From an uncultured Oscillospiraceae bacterium (lineage in GTDB: Bacteria > Bacillota > Clostridia > Oscillospirales > Oscillospiraceae), in NCBI GenBank assembly GCA_910588045.1, contig CAJUPS010000005.1, positions 1-64,000 on the forward strand: a stretch of 64,000 bases of DNA, written 5' to 3'. Below, piece after piece: positions 35,405 through 43,994 of this stretch. The position numbers and the translations under genes are program-made. The notes under the pieces are model-generated. The model saw only the letters and a list, made by a program, of their open reading frames with translations. It was not told the origin of the DNA and ran no database searches. Each line of letters opens with the position of its first letter. Positions within the stretch are counted from its first letter, which is position 1.

Positions 35405-36211
35405 TCATGTATGTGCCTGTATGATCTTCCCATATTCTCCGGAGGCGTACCAGTTGTACATCTCCACAAAGCGCTCATTGGACCAGGCCCGGCGGTGATT
35501 GAAGACGGTCCCTCCCACATGGCCCCACGACTCGACGAGGTCCTTCTCCTGGGTGTCGGAAAAATGGATCTGCTCCATGCGGGCGTCCAGGTCCACGGAC
35601 GCCACGTCCTTCAGGGGGATGCCCGCCAGCAGGGTGAGATACCGCATGGCGGTGTCATAGTCCTGGCAGGCCAGCAGGCCGCCCCGGTCGATGGTCAGCT
35701 GCATTTTTCGCAGATAGATCCCCAGCGGAAGCTGGAGCACCTTGCCCGCAAGGGGGACCATCTCCGTGAAGCTGCCAAAGCCGTCCGCGAGATGGATGAC
35801 CTTCAGGACCCGGCCCTTCACCATGGTGACCGCTTGTCCCAGCAAGAAGAGGAGGTAGGGGTCCGGCAGCTGCCGGATGGCGGCGTCAGGCAGCAGCACC
35901 GTCGGATTGCGGTCCCCCACGACCTCAATGCGGAAAGAGTAGCGCCGCCCCACGAACAGTTCCATATCCCCCTGGTAGTCCAGGGCCTCCTTCGCCTGCT
36001 CCAGCAGTCCAATCATGCGGGGTGCGTTCCGCTCGGTCAGCCGGACGTTGTCGCCCAGGAATTTGATCCGGTCCTGGTAGAGGTTCTCGAAGTCCTCCAG
36101 CGCCTGTCCCAGCTTGTTCACCAGGACCACCTTTTCCACCGCCTCCTGCGCCGCCCTATCGGCGGGGTGGCGGAACTCCGACACGTCCAGGCCATACAGC
36201 GTTTCCGGCAT
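35405..36211 (-). CDS. Inactivated M48-like paralog 2
   Basis: The 268-aa protein is the third member of the M48-like trio: HPADRAAQEAVEKVVLVNKL at the start and WSNERFVEMYNW near the end. The zinc motif is replaced by GQAVTMVKGR (from residue 125), and TIDRGG stands where ELTADRAG is expected. The ATG at 36209-36211 overlaps the stop of the gene before (TAATG). A longer frame upstream only re-reads that gene. Confidence 0.72.
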   Translation of the reverse strand: MPETLYGLDVSEFRHPADRAAQEAVEKVVLVNKLGQALEDFENLYQDRIKFLGDNVRLTERNAPRMIGLLEQAKEALDYQGDMELFVGRRYSFRIEVVGDRNPTVLLPDAAIRQLPDPYLLFLLGQAVTMVKGRVLKVIHLADGFGSFTEMVPLAGKVLQLPLGIYLRKMQLTIDRGGLLACQDYDTAMRYLTLLAGIPLKDVASVDLDARMEQIHFSDTQEKDLVESWGHVGGTVFNHRRAWSNERFVEMYNWYASGEYGKIIQAHT

Positions 36212-37218
36212 TACTGCCCACCTCCCCAGTAGTGCAGGAGCAGCGTCAGGAGGATCGCCGCCAGGGACAGCGCCAGATCCACCTTGATCCACAAATCCTG
36301 ACGCTTGATTTTCTGCTCCAGCTGCTCCAATCGGTTCAAAAGGTCCCGCCGGACGGTCTCCAGCCGGGTCCGCTCCTGCGCCAACTCCTCTTGCAGCAGC
36401 TTCACCATGCGTCTCTCCGCGTCTGCAGAGAGTCCGGCGTGGTCCGGCGGGGGGACGGGCGGCTTTTCCGCCCTGTTCGCCTCCGGCGGCGGGGGGGCAG
36501 GAGGAGCAGGAGGAGCAGGGGGGACCGCTTCCGCCTTCCTGGGGACGGCGGGCGCCGCAGGCGGCTTAGGGGGGGAGGCCTCCTGCTCCGGCGGAGGGAA
36601 ACTTTCCCGGCTTTCCGCGAGCATCCGCTGATAGTCCGCCGCCGTCAGCATCGTCTTGGGGCGCGGGAATGCCGGTACGGCGTTCTGCGATGTAAAATAG
36701 CTCCAATCGCCCTCCAGGGCAACAAAGCTGATCGCCCCCTCCAGGACGCCGACGCGGGAGGTGCGAATCCGCCTGCCCGCGGAGATGCAGGCGCGGACAA
36801 GGCGCTGGAAGCGGTCAAAATCCTGGATCGTGTAGCCGATCTCCGAATCGTCTACCGTCAGCAGATCGCCCAGCTCCAGTACGGCGGCCTTGTAGTGGGA
36901 GAGGAAGCCGTCCGCCAGGTATTGCAGCTCTGCGCGGCTGTTCCCGGTAAAGGCGCAGTTCATATAGACCTTCCGGCCCTGCTCATCCTGCTGCTTGTCC
37001 CTGTTCTGATACTCCATCCGCTTGACGAGGAAATAGGCGCTCGCGCCCTCGACGCCCGCCGCCGCACTGGCCCCGCCGTGGGTCCAGATCTGCCCGACGA
37101 GCTTAGGGACCTCCCCCTCCCGGGGCCTCCTGACGGTTTTCGCCGCCTCATCCACGATCGCCCGCTGGTATCCTACCGCAGAGCCGCTGTAGGAACAATA
37201 CAAAAGTAGCTTTATCAT
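36211..37218 (-). CDS. YCSY-domain protein with Pro-rich linker and C-terminal anchor
   Basis: A 335-aa protein: an N-terminal domain (1-180) that starts LLLYCSYSGSAVGYQ and contains WTHGGAS, YFLVKRM and VYMNCAFTG; a linker rich in Pro and Ala (200-270); a coiled coil (about 272-312); and a last hydrophobic helix near 315-330, so it is probably tail-anchored facing the cytosol. The next gene in the operon is a paralog of the N-terminal domain. The opening YCSY..S..GYQ resembles the CCYTNA..SGWQ opening of the two GAP1-like proteins in the plus operon. Confidence 0.7.
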   Translation of the reverse strand: MIKLLLYCSYSGSAVGYQRAIVDEAAKTVRRPREGEVPKLVGQIWTHGGASAAAGVEGASAYFLVKRMEYQNRDKQQDEQGRKVYMNCAFTGNSRAELQYLADGFLSHYKAAVLELGDLLTVDDSEIGYTIQDFDRFQRLVRACISAGRRIRTSRVGVLEGAISFVALEGDWSYFTSQNAVPAFPRPKTMLTAADYQRMLAESRESFPPPEQEASPPKPPAAPAVPRKAEAVPPAPPAPPAPPPPEANRAEKPPVPPPDHAGLSADAERRMVKLLQEELAQERTRLETVRRDLLNRLEQLEQKIKRQDLWIKVDLALSLAAILLTLLLHYWGGGQ

Positions 37219-37252
37219 AAGACTCCTTTCCGCCCGAAGACGCCCGCTGCCT

Positions 37253-38104
37253 CTAACACTCTATGCCGCGGCGCTTCCCGCCATGCCGCGAAGGGCCATC
37301 GCCCATGCGCGCCTTCCGCTTTTTTCTCACTGCTTTCATAATGCGTTTGCCGATCTGACACCCGGCATAAGTGCCCACAAGGACAAGCGCGCCGCCCAGC
37401 AGGATCCCCGGGATCGGGCTCTCGTCCGTCTCCCGCCCGTCTGCGCTGGATTCCTCGGCGTTGAGGGAGACGTAGTGCCGGAGCCGGGACCGGTCCGTGC
37501 AGTCGATGGAGGAGAAGAAATAGTCCGGATTCCCCTCCAGCAGGGCAAATTCGTACAGGCTCGTCATCTTTTGTGCGTGCAGGACCTTGATGGCCGGTTT
37601 CATCTGCTGTAGGGTGAGAGCGCCGGGGGCGTCCGAGAAATCCACCGCGCCGCTCTCCAGGAACGCCTGATAGCGCCCGGACGCCTCCTCCAGGACCCGA
37701 CGCCAGCTGGGGACATCGACGGCGTAGGATACCGTCTCGCTCTCCGGCGTCAGACAGGCGGCCAGCCGGGCGGCAAAGAGCGAGTAGGCGGTATAGCCGT
37801 AGTACGCGGCGGCGCAGAGCTGCGGCAGCTCCTCCTCGGAGGCCGTCAGCGCGCAGTTCATATACCAGTCCCGCCCCGCCGTGTCCGCGGGGACCTCCGA
37901 TTTCGTCACCCGCATCCCCTTCAGCACCAGATAGTACGCGCTCCCGTCAAAGCCCAGGGCCGACTTCGCGCCGCCGTGGGTAAAGAGGGTTTTGACCACC
38001 TCGGGTCCGCCGTCCCGCGTCTGGACCCCGGTCTCCAGATCCAGCGCGAGCTTCTGGTAGCCGGTGGGCGACTGGTTGTACGAACAATAAAAATACGTCT
38101 TCAT
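37253..38104 (-). CDS. YCSY-domain protein with C-terminal membrane helix
   Basis: A 283-aa paralog of the protein encoded next in the operon: TYFYCSYNQSPTGYQ, FTHGGAKSALG, YYLVLKGM and WYMNCALT align with the corresponding blocks. A membrane helix near 230-250 (GILLGGALVLVGTYAGCQIG) is followed by a very basic tail. A strong GAGGAGGAG site precedes the ATG. No enzymatic motif is visible. It may be a membrane adaptor that recruits one of the GTPases. Confidence 0.7.
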   Translation of the reverse strand: MKTYFYCSYNQSPTGYQKLALDLETGVQTRDGGPEVVKTLFTHGGAKSALGFDGSAYYLVLKGMRVTKSEVPADTAGRDWYMNCALTASEEELPQLCAAAYYGYTAYSLFAARLAACLTPESETVSYAVDVPSWRRVLEEASGRYQAFLESGAVDFSDAPGALTLQQMKPAIKVLHAQKMTSLYEFALLEGNPDYFFSSIDCTDRSRLRHYVSLNAEESSADGRETDESPIPGILLGGALVLVGTYAGCQIGKRIMKAVRKKRKARMGDGPSRHGGKRRGIEC

Positions 38105-38113
38105 AGCTCCTCC

Positions 38114-39196
38114 TCAAAGATTCAAAGGATTTTGCAGGATTTTGTATCCATCTCCGGATTTTTTCAGCTGCCCGGCGAGCACCGTATAGTCCTTCTTGAA
38201 TGTCGTGCTCTTCATCAAAAGCCAGATTCCCAGATAGAGCCACCCGAAAAGATAAATCAACACGCCGCGCTTGATGGCGTCAAAGATCATTTTCCCTGCC
38301 GTTTCCGCCTCCTTCCGCACCTTTTGCGCGGAGGCGACGACAAACCCCAGGATATAGAGCACCGGCTGTTCGCAGTATTTCGGGGAAAAGGTGTCCGCGA
38401 TGAACTTGTAGAACACCTGGGCGGGCCGCAGGTTGGCCTGGCCCTGGACCTGCTGCCGGATGACCTTGCCGTCCTCGCCCCTCCCGAAGCTGTCGAAGGC
38501 CACCGCGCCCATGGTGAGGATCGGCGTAACGGCCACGGTGATCCGGTCCTGGAAGTTAGGGCTCTTCAGATAGTCAATGAGGCTCTTGAAGCCCTTTTCC
38601 CCCTGGATCTGCTCGACCACCTCCTGCATTCGCCCCTCTTTATAGTATTTCTCACATTTCAGTGGAACAAACAGGACCATTTTCGGTTCCATCTTCTTGG
38701 TATCCGCAGTAAACCCGGCCCTGGCGATTGCATTTTTGATCACACTGGGTTTGTGGAACACCGAGGAATAGGCGCCGTTCTCCTCCATCAGGTGGACCGT
38801 ATCCACCGCGATGAGCAGCACGCCCGACTTTTGGATCAGCGCCGCGGTATCATCGCTGCCGACATCCTCACCGGCAATATCATGGAACACCAGCATGGCG
38901 ACCTTCTGCTTTTGCTTCTTCTCCTGGTAGGAGACCGTAAAGGTATAGGCATCCTGGCCGGAGGTGGGGTCCGCGTCAATGGTAAAGCGCCGCTGCCCCA
39001 TGTGCTCGCTGACCACATCCCGCAGGTTAATCAGCTTGCTGTCGATAAAGAGGCGGGTATTCTTGTCCGCGTCCAGATGAAAGCCCGTATTCTCCGCCAC
39101 CATCTGGAAGCTGTTGATCATCGAGGCCAGGACGCTGCTTTTTCCTGTCCGGTGGGCTCCGATCATAAGGATATGAACTGTCTTTTTGTCACCCAT
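38114..39196 (-). CDS. Small GTPase-like protein 3 (D-x-[AP]-G-E family)
   Basis: The 360-aa P-loop protein has G1 GAHRTGKS (13-20) and G3 DIAGE (106-110). Where G4 NKxD is expected it has VPLKCEKYY. The C-terminal part has PKYCEQPVLYILGF and a hydrophobic stretch near 310-330. Two paralogs precede it in the operon with the same landmarks. It most likely binds a nucleotide and switches between states; lack of a classical G4 makes base specificity uncertain. The ATG at 39196 has GGAGGGACGAA upstream. Confidence 0.78.
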   Translation of the reverse strand: MGDKKTVHILMIGAHRTGKSSVLASMINSFQMVAENTGFHLDADKNTRLFIDSKLINLRDVVSEHMGQRRFTIDADPTSGQDAYTFTVSYQEKKQKQKVAMLVFHDIAGEDVGSDDTAALIQKSGVLLIAVDTVHLMEENGAYSSVFHKPSVIKNAIARAGFTADTKKMEPKMVLFVPLKCEKYYKEGRMQEVVEQIQGEKGFKSLIDYLKSPNFQDRITVAVTPILTMGAVAFDSFGRGEDGKVIRQQVQGQANLRPAQVFYKFIADTFSPKYCEQPVLYILGFVVASAQKVRKEAETAGKMIFDAIKRGVLIYLFGWLYLGIWLLMKSTTFKKDYTVLAGQLKKSGDGYKILQNPLNL

Positions 39197-39206
39197 TTCG
39201 TCCCTC

Positions 39207-40241
39207 CTACAGCTGGAGGGGGTTCTGAAGCAGTACAAACCCCTTCTCAGCGTCGCGGTTGATTTTTTCGACCAGCGGCTGGAGCTCCTTGCTCAACGCC
39301 TTTCCGTCCGGCGTGCCGAAGAGGAGGCTGCGCAGCGCCCAGATGGGTCCCGTGCGGTGGCTGTCCTGGGTCTTCAGGATATAGGCCAGGGAGTAGAGGA
39401 GGGGCTGGTCGCAGTACAGAGGCCGGTACTCCGCCAGATTGCCGTTGTTGGCGTGGTAGATGTACTCCTGGCTTGCGGTGGGGCTGATGTCGTTGTTCTT
39501 GAAGCCGAAGAACTCCAGCCCGCCCAGGGAGATGATGGGCAGCACCGCCGCCGTGCAGTGCCCCGCCAGATTGGGCGAGGCGAGGTATTGCAGCAGCTCG
39601 CCGTATCCCTTTTTGACCGCCTCCACCACCTGACGCATCTCGCCCCGATAGTAGTATTTTTCACATTTGATGGGAACAAAGAGGATCAGCCGGTCCTCGA
39701 TGTCCTCCACCTTCAGCTCATCCTTGATAAAATGGGTGATATGGGAGGGCTTGTTGTTGCTGATATGCCGCTCTCCATACATGGGGTTGCCGTCCTGGTC
39801 CTCCTTCATGTCCTCCATCAGACACGGGGTGTCGATGGCGAAGATGATGACGTGGCTCTCCCGGATCTCCTCCTTTACCGCATCAAAATCATCCGGCTTG
39901 GCGAAAAATTCTCCGGGGACATCCACAAACTGAAGGCTGATACCGGTTTTCTTTCCCGCCAGATCAAGGCTGAAATCGAAGCTGTCCAGAGAGGAGCTCG
40001 CGTTGTCATCGCTGACCGTCACAAAGGACTCCATATCCGGCGCGTCAAAATAGCTCTGTGAGAGATCAACCGTATCCTGGAGCTTATTGATCATCACGTT
40101 GCCGGCCGTCAGCGTCAGGTTTGTGCCGGAGAGCGTCGCATCCGCGTTGTTCCACATGGAGGCGAGGACCGTGGACTTCCCGCAGCGCCGTCCGCCCACC
40201 ATAAAAATCTTGATCTTCGGTTTCTTCGTAAACAGTCCCAT
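39207..40241 (-). CDS. Small GTPase-like protein 2 (D-x-[AP]-G-E family)
   Basis: The 344-aa P-loop protein has G1 GGRRCGKS (16-23) and G3 DVPGE (107-111), then AIDTPCLMEDM, FVPIKCEKYYYRGEM and YCDQPLLYSLAY. These blocks line up with both neighbours, so the three genes arose by tandem duplication but have diverged widely in sequence. AAAGGAGGAAG stands before the ATG. Unlike paralog 3, I see no clear membrane helix. Confidence 0.78.
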   Translation of the reverse strand: MGLFTKKPKIKIFMVGGRRCGKSTVLASMWNNADATLSGTNLTLTAGNVMINKLQDTVDLSQSYFDAPDMESFVTVSDDNASSSLDSFDFSLDLAGKKTGISLQFVDVPGEFFAKPDDFDAVKEEIRESHVIIFAIDTPCLMEDMKEDQDGNPMYGERHISNNKPSHITHFIKDELKVEDIEDRLILFVPIKCEKYYYRGEMRQVVEAVKKGYGELLQYLASPNLAGHCTAAVLPIISLGGLEFFGFKNNDISPTASQEYIYHANNGNLAEYRPLYCDQPLLYSLAYILKTQDSHRTGPIWALRSLLFGTPDGKALSKELQPLVEKINRDAEKGFVLLQNPLQL

Positions 40242-40271
40242 CTCTATTCTTCCTCCTTTTATGTATGTCGT

Positions 40272-41348
40272 CTACATCAAGTGCGCACCGATCAGGATCT
40301 TATAGCCGTCCTTATCGCGCACGCGCTTCCGGGAGAATTTCCCGATCTCCAGCAGCAGCTCCGGGTCGTCCGGGAACAGCCGGAAGATGGCCGCCAGCTT
40401 GCTGAAAAATCCGCCGCTGTCAGAGCTCTTTGTGCGCTGGTAGAGCTTCGTTATAAAGGCGAGCAGGTAGCACAGCGGCTGCTCGCAGTATTGGGGATGG
40501 TACTGCGCACCGGCCTTTGTATAGACATACTCGGCCCGGGCGGGGAGCCCCGCCGACAGGACCTTTACCTCTCCGGCGTCATCCCGCTTGAAGTCGGAAA
40601 ACGCCACCTCGCCCACGGTGAAGATCGGCGTGATCGCCGCTGCGATATGGGCCTTTATGCCGCTGCCGGAGAAGAAGTCCAGCAGCTCGCCGTAGGAGCG
40701 CTCCACCGCCTCGCGCACCTCCTCCATGCGGCCCTCCAGCTGGTACTTCTCACATTTCAGGGGGACGAACAGGACCAGCTTGTCGTCCTCCAGCTGCGCA
40801 AACTCGCCCTTAATGAACTCCGTGACCAGGGAAACGCGGTTTTTCACCTCGTTGAACCGGCCGTTCTCCTCCATCAGGTGGGGCGTGTCGATGGCAATGA
40901 CGATGGCGCTGGAGTTGGCGATGAACCCGCGGACGTCATCCGGGTGGTCCTTCAAATACTCCCCGGGAAAGTCCTTGATGACCAGGTCGATCCGGGCGGC
41001 CTTTCCCTTGACGCCGAATTGGAAATAGTAGCTGCGCTCCTCCATATCACCGGAGATCCCGCCGCTGGGAACGCTCTTCCCCTTCGCCGCGCCGTCGAAC
41101 ATCTCCAGCAGCTCCTCGTGCTTCTTGAGGATGATCCCGGCGGTCATGTCCAGCTTGCTCTGTTCGTCCTCCATGGTGGTCAGAAACAGGTTCGAGTTCG
41201 AGTTCACGGCGTTCAGATCGTGGAACATGGAGGTCAGCACGCTGGTCTTCCCCACGCCCCGGGCGCCCATCATGCAGATCTGCATCCGCGCATTTTTCGA
41301 CCTGACGGCATTCCCCACGGTCTTTTTGAATTTACTTAAAATATCCAT
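40272..41348 (-). CDS. Small GTPase-like protein 1 (D-x-[AP]-G-E family)
   Basis: The 358-aa P-loop protein has G1 GARGVGKT (28-35), G3 DFPGE (126-130), AIDTPHLMEENG, FVPLKCEKYQLEGRM and YCEQPLCYLLAF. It begins 3 bp after the stop of the dynamin-like gene and so is probably co-translated. It is the founder-position copy of the tandem trio. Confidence 0.78.
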   Translation of the reverse strand: MDILSKFKKTVGNAVRSKNARMQICMMGARGVGKTSVLTSMFHDLNAVNSNSNLFLTTMEDEQSKLDMTAGIILKKHEELLEMFDGAAKGKSVPSGGISGDMEERSYYFQFGVKGKAARIDLVIKDFPGEYLKDHPDDVRGFIANSSAIVIAIDTPHLMEENGRFNEVKNRVSLVTEFIKGEFAQLEDDKLVLFVPLKCEKYQLEGRMEEVREAVERSYGELLDFFSGSGIKAHIAAAITPIFTVGEVAFSDFKRDDAGEVKVLSAGLPARAEYVYTKAGAQYHPQYCEQPLCYLLAFITKLYQRTKSSDSGGFFSKLAAIFRLFPDDPELLLEIGKFSRKRVRDKDGYKILIGAHLM

Positions 41349-41351
41349 CTC

Positions 41352-43655
41352 TCACTCCAGGCTCAAAATGAAGCTGTCCTTTCTGTTATATTTCTGGAGC
41401 TGCTCAATGTCGGCGGCCCACGTCTCCATGACGGCCCCGTTTTTCTGACTGGCCATCAGCTCCTTGCTCCAGATCCGCCCGGCAAAGCCGCTGTACAGCG
41501 CGAACCACTCGTCGTATACCCCCTCGGAGGTGGTGATACGCTCAAAGAACTCGTCGCACACCGCGAAAAGCGCCTCGTTGGGCGACATATAAAAGGCCCG
41601 GAGGGAGCCCTTCAGGTTATCCTGGACCCGCTTGAGGGCCACCTTCAGCTGGAACACGACGCTTCTGGCGGAGGCGCTCTGGAACATGACGTTTATCATA
41701 TTGGGGTTGGCCAGGCTGATCTCGTACAGACTCAGCCGCACCTTGTTCATCAGGGCCCCCCGCACGCTGAAATCAAAGTCATACAGGAACTCACACGCCC
41801 GCCGGATCTGGGAATCGCTCTCCAGATGGGCCTTTGAGAAATCGTGCAACCACTGGAAGAGCTCCCCCTCGCCGCTGGGCGTGAGAACCTTGCCCAGCCG
41901 TCCGTTTTCCACCAGGATACCGGTGATCTCGTTCTTGAAGGCGGTGATAATGGGGGCCAGGGAGGTGTCCACCTCAATGAACTGCTGGGTGATGTCGGAG
42001 CGGGCCGCATCGAGGAAGTGCTTATAGACCTCCGCAACGGACGGCAGGCCGTGGGTGTCCATGTACTCCTGTACGGCCGCCTCCTGGGGAACGTGGTCCA
42101 TCAGACTGCTCACAATGTGGTCTATGCGCTCGCAGAGGACCTCGCATTTCTCGTTGCGCAGCGCTCCATAGTGGAGGTTGCGCTTTTTCAGCTGGACCGT
42201 CATATCCCCGTCGTAGGTTTTCTGGATCAGCTTGTAGACGTCGTTGGTGAGGTTGCCGCCGACGCTGTACTTCACCATGCCCTCCACGCTCTTGCACAGG
42301 ATGTCGTAGGCCCGCCAGGTGCGGCCAGCCAGGTCCGAGAGCTCGTCCACGTACAGCTGGTCGATGCCCCCCAGGTTATCGGAGAGCGACTGGAGCAGGG
42401 GCACCAGGAAGTCCCTGCGTACCTCGTCGGCGTCGGTGACGTCCACGATCTGGTTCATGATGGCCGGCAGAAACTTCTCACGGTCCATGATGGCCTTGTA
42501 GTTCCGGCAGGTGCTGATATTGTCGTACCGCTTGGCCTCGGGATTGTCCTTGCTGTGGTTGAGCAGGAAGGCGAACCACTTTTCCATCTGCCGCTTCTCA
42601 AAGAAGGTACGGACCTCGTCAAAAATCCTGATTTCCGTGTCCAGCGGGCTGCCGCCGGTGTTGGCGTCCGGAAACTTGAAGAAGACCACGGCGTCGCTGT
42701 CCGTCTTGATGGTCTCCAGCATTCTCTGGTTGGTATCCACGTCGGTGGCCCCCAGGCCCACCGTATCCACCAGCCGGATCTTTCCCGCGTCATCGTAGGT
42801 AAACGCCTTCTCAATGCGCGCCAGCTTGACGCCGACGAACTTGTAGAACCGCATAAACGCCGGGTCCTCGGGATTCTTCCCGTTGTGCTGCGCTACGTAA
42901 GAGATGATCTCGTCCTCATTCTCCAGCCAGATGGGCTCCCTGCCTATCAGGCCGCGCCACTCGCTGTAGTGCTCGACGTACCGGTTGTACAGGGTCTGCA
43001 TCTTAGCGGTGGCGTCGGACTTCCCTGTGGTAACCTTTTCCAGCATCGCCTTCAGCCTGTCCGCCGTGTAGTTGGGCAGATCGTCGATATTGTAAATATG
43101 CTCCGTCTTGTTGGAGATCGTGTTCAGATACTCCTGCACCTCCTGTAGGACGTCGCCTTGGGTTTTGAAGGCGATGCAGGCCCGCACGTGCTGGTTGCTG
43201 CCGTTTTCCACGACGGAGCGGGCGCCGGTGCAGTGGTCGCCGTCAAAGGCGGGGATGCACCGGCTGTCCAGACCGGAGATGGATTGCAGCAGACGGCTCT
43301 TCCCCTGCCGGGCGGGCCCCACCACGGCGATATTGATAAAATCCCGCTGGAAGCGGGTATTCAGCGCCTCGTACCCCTCCCGCAGCTTGCGGGCGTCCTC
43401 TATGAACGGACCGGCGGAGACCCCGGCGATGGCGCTCAGCATTTTTACGTTGTCCGCAAAAATATCATAGTAGGGAGACTGGGGCAGGAGGGTTCCGTCC
43501 TCACTGACCACGCTGCGGCGCAGCTCGTCCATCCTCTCCGCCACGGCGATCGCCGCGTCCAGGTCCTGGATGCGCTGGTCCAGCAGGGTTTTCCGTGCCT
43601 TGCGTGCTGCGATGATCTCATCAATTTTTGCTCTGATTCCCATAGATTCCGACAT
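41352..43655 (-). CDS. Dynamin-like large GTPase
   Basis: The 767-aa protein starts with a helical region (1-105), then a GTPase core with G1 GPARQGKS (113-120) and G3 DTVGLG (297-302), then about 400 residues of mainly helical sequence, as in dynamin-superfamily proteins that remodel or tether membranes. A long insert lies between G1 and G3. No transmembrane helix is evident. It is the first gene of the minus-strand operon; GGGAGG precedes the ATG at 43655, and a longer start at 43727 would run into the promoter region. Confidence 0.75.
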   Translation of the reverse strand: MSESMGIRAKIDEIIAARKARKTLLDQRIQDLDAAIAVAERMDELRRSVVSEDGTLLPQSPYYDIFADNVKMLSAIAGVSAGPFIEDARKLREGYEALNTRFQRDFINIAVVGPARQGKSRLLQSISGLDSRCIPAFDGDHCTGARSVVENGSNQHVRACIAFKTQGDVLQEVQEYLNTISNKTEHIYNIDDLPNYTADRLKAMLEKVTTGKSDATAKMQTLYNRYVEHYSEWRGLIGREPIWLENEDEIISYVAQHNGKNPEDPAFMRFYKFVGVKLARIEKAFTYDDAGKIRLVDTVGLGATDVDTNQRMLETIKTDSDAVVFFKFPDANTGGSPLDTEIRIFDEVRTFFEKRQMEKWFAFLLNHSKDNPEAKRYDNISTCRNYKAIMDREKFLPAIMNQIVDVTDADEVRRDFLVPLLQSLSDNLGGIDQLYVDELSDLAGRTWRAYDILCKSVEGMVKYSVGGNLTNDVYKLIQKTYDGDMTVQLKKRNLHYGALRNEKCEVLCERIDHIVSSLMDHVPQEAAVQEYMDTHGLPSVAEVYKHFLDAARSDITQQFIEVDTSLAPIITAFKNEITGILVENGRLGKVLTPSGEGELFQWLHDFSKAHLESDSQIRRACEFLYDFDFSVRGALMNKVRLSLYEISLANPNMINVMFQSASARSVVFQLKVALKRVQDNLKGSLRAFYMSPNEALFAVCDEFFERITTSEGVYDEWFALYSGFAGRIWSKELMASQKNGAVMETWAADIEQLQKYNRKDSFILSLE

Positions 43656-43994
43656 AAGCTTTCCTCCCATGATTGATTGACTTTTCTTACCATTGCTTCC
43701 GACTGCCAAATCTGTGCAAAATTGCACGAAAAATGCTAAATTCCCATATTTTTTATATTATACCATCTTGTTATTGGAAGTGCAACACTCAATTTGGACG
43801 ATTTCACCAGACGGTTACGGGGGAACCTTTCCGCTTGCAGGGGCGGCGGCGCAAGCCTGCGCGCGGGGGATCCGCATTTTCGCCGGCCTATCAGAATGTA
43901 AAAAACGCAAAAATTGTAAAAAGTTGTTGAACCGGCACCGGGGTTATGCTATCATGTACACATACGTGCAATGGAATAGGAGGGATATTAGAAA
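43656..43994. promoter_or_regulatory. Divergent promoter region of the 20-gene system
   Basis: No gene lies in these 339 bp. The minus promoter reads TTGCAC (complement of 43780-43785), a 17-bp spacer and TATAAT (complement of 43757-43762). The plus promoter reads TTGAAC (43927-43932), a 17-bp spacer and TATCAT (43950-43955) in an extended TGCTATCAT. The middle (about 43800-43910) is GC-rich and contains no repeat I can name. Each promoter looks independently strong. Confidence 0.75.

Noticed and set aside
33784..43655. A prophage or integrative element as the source of the large locus
   Set aside because: No integrase, terminase, portal, relaxase or attachment repeat was found in or next to the locus, and base composition does not differ visibly from the backbone.
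43800..43910. A possible leader RNA or riboswitch in the divergent control region
   Set aside because: The stretch is GC-rich but lies upstream of the plus promoter, so it would not be in either transcript, and no known aptamer motif was seen.
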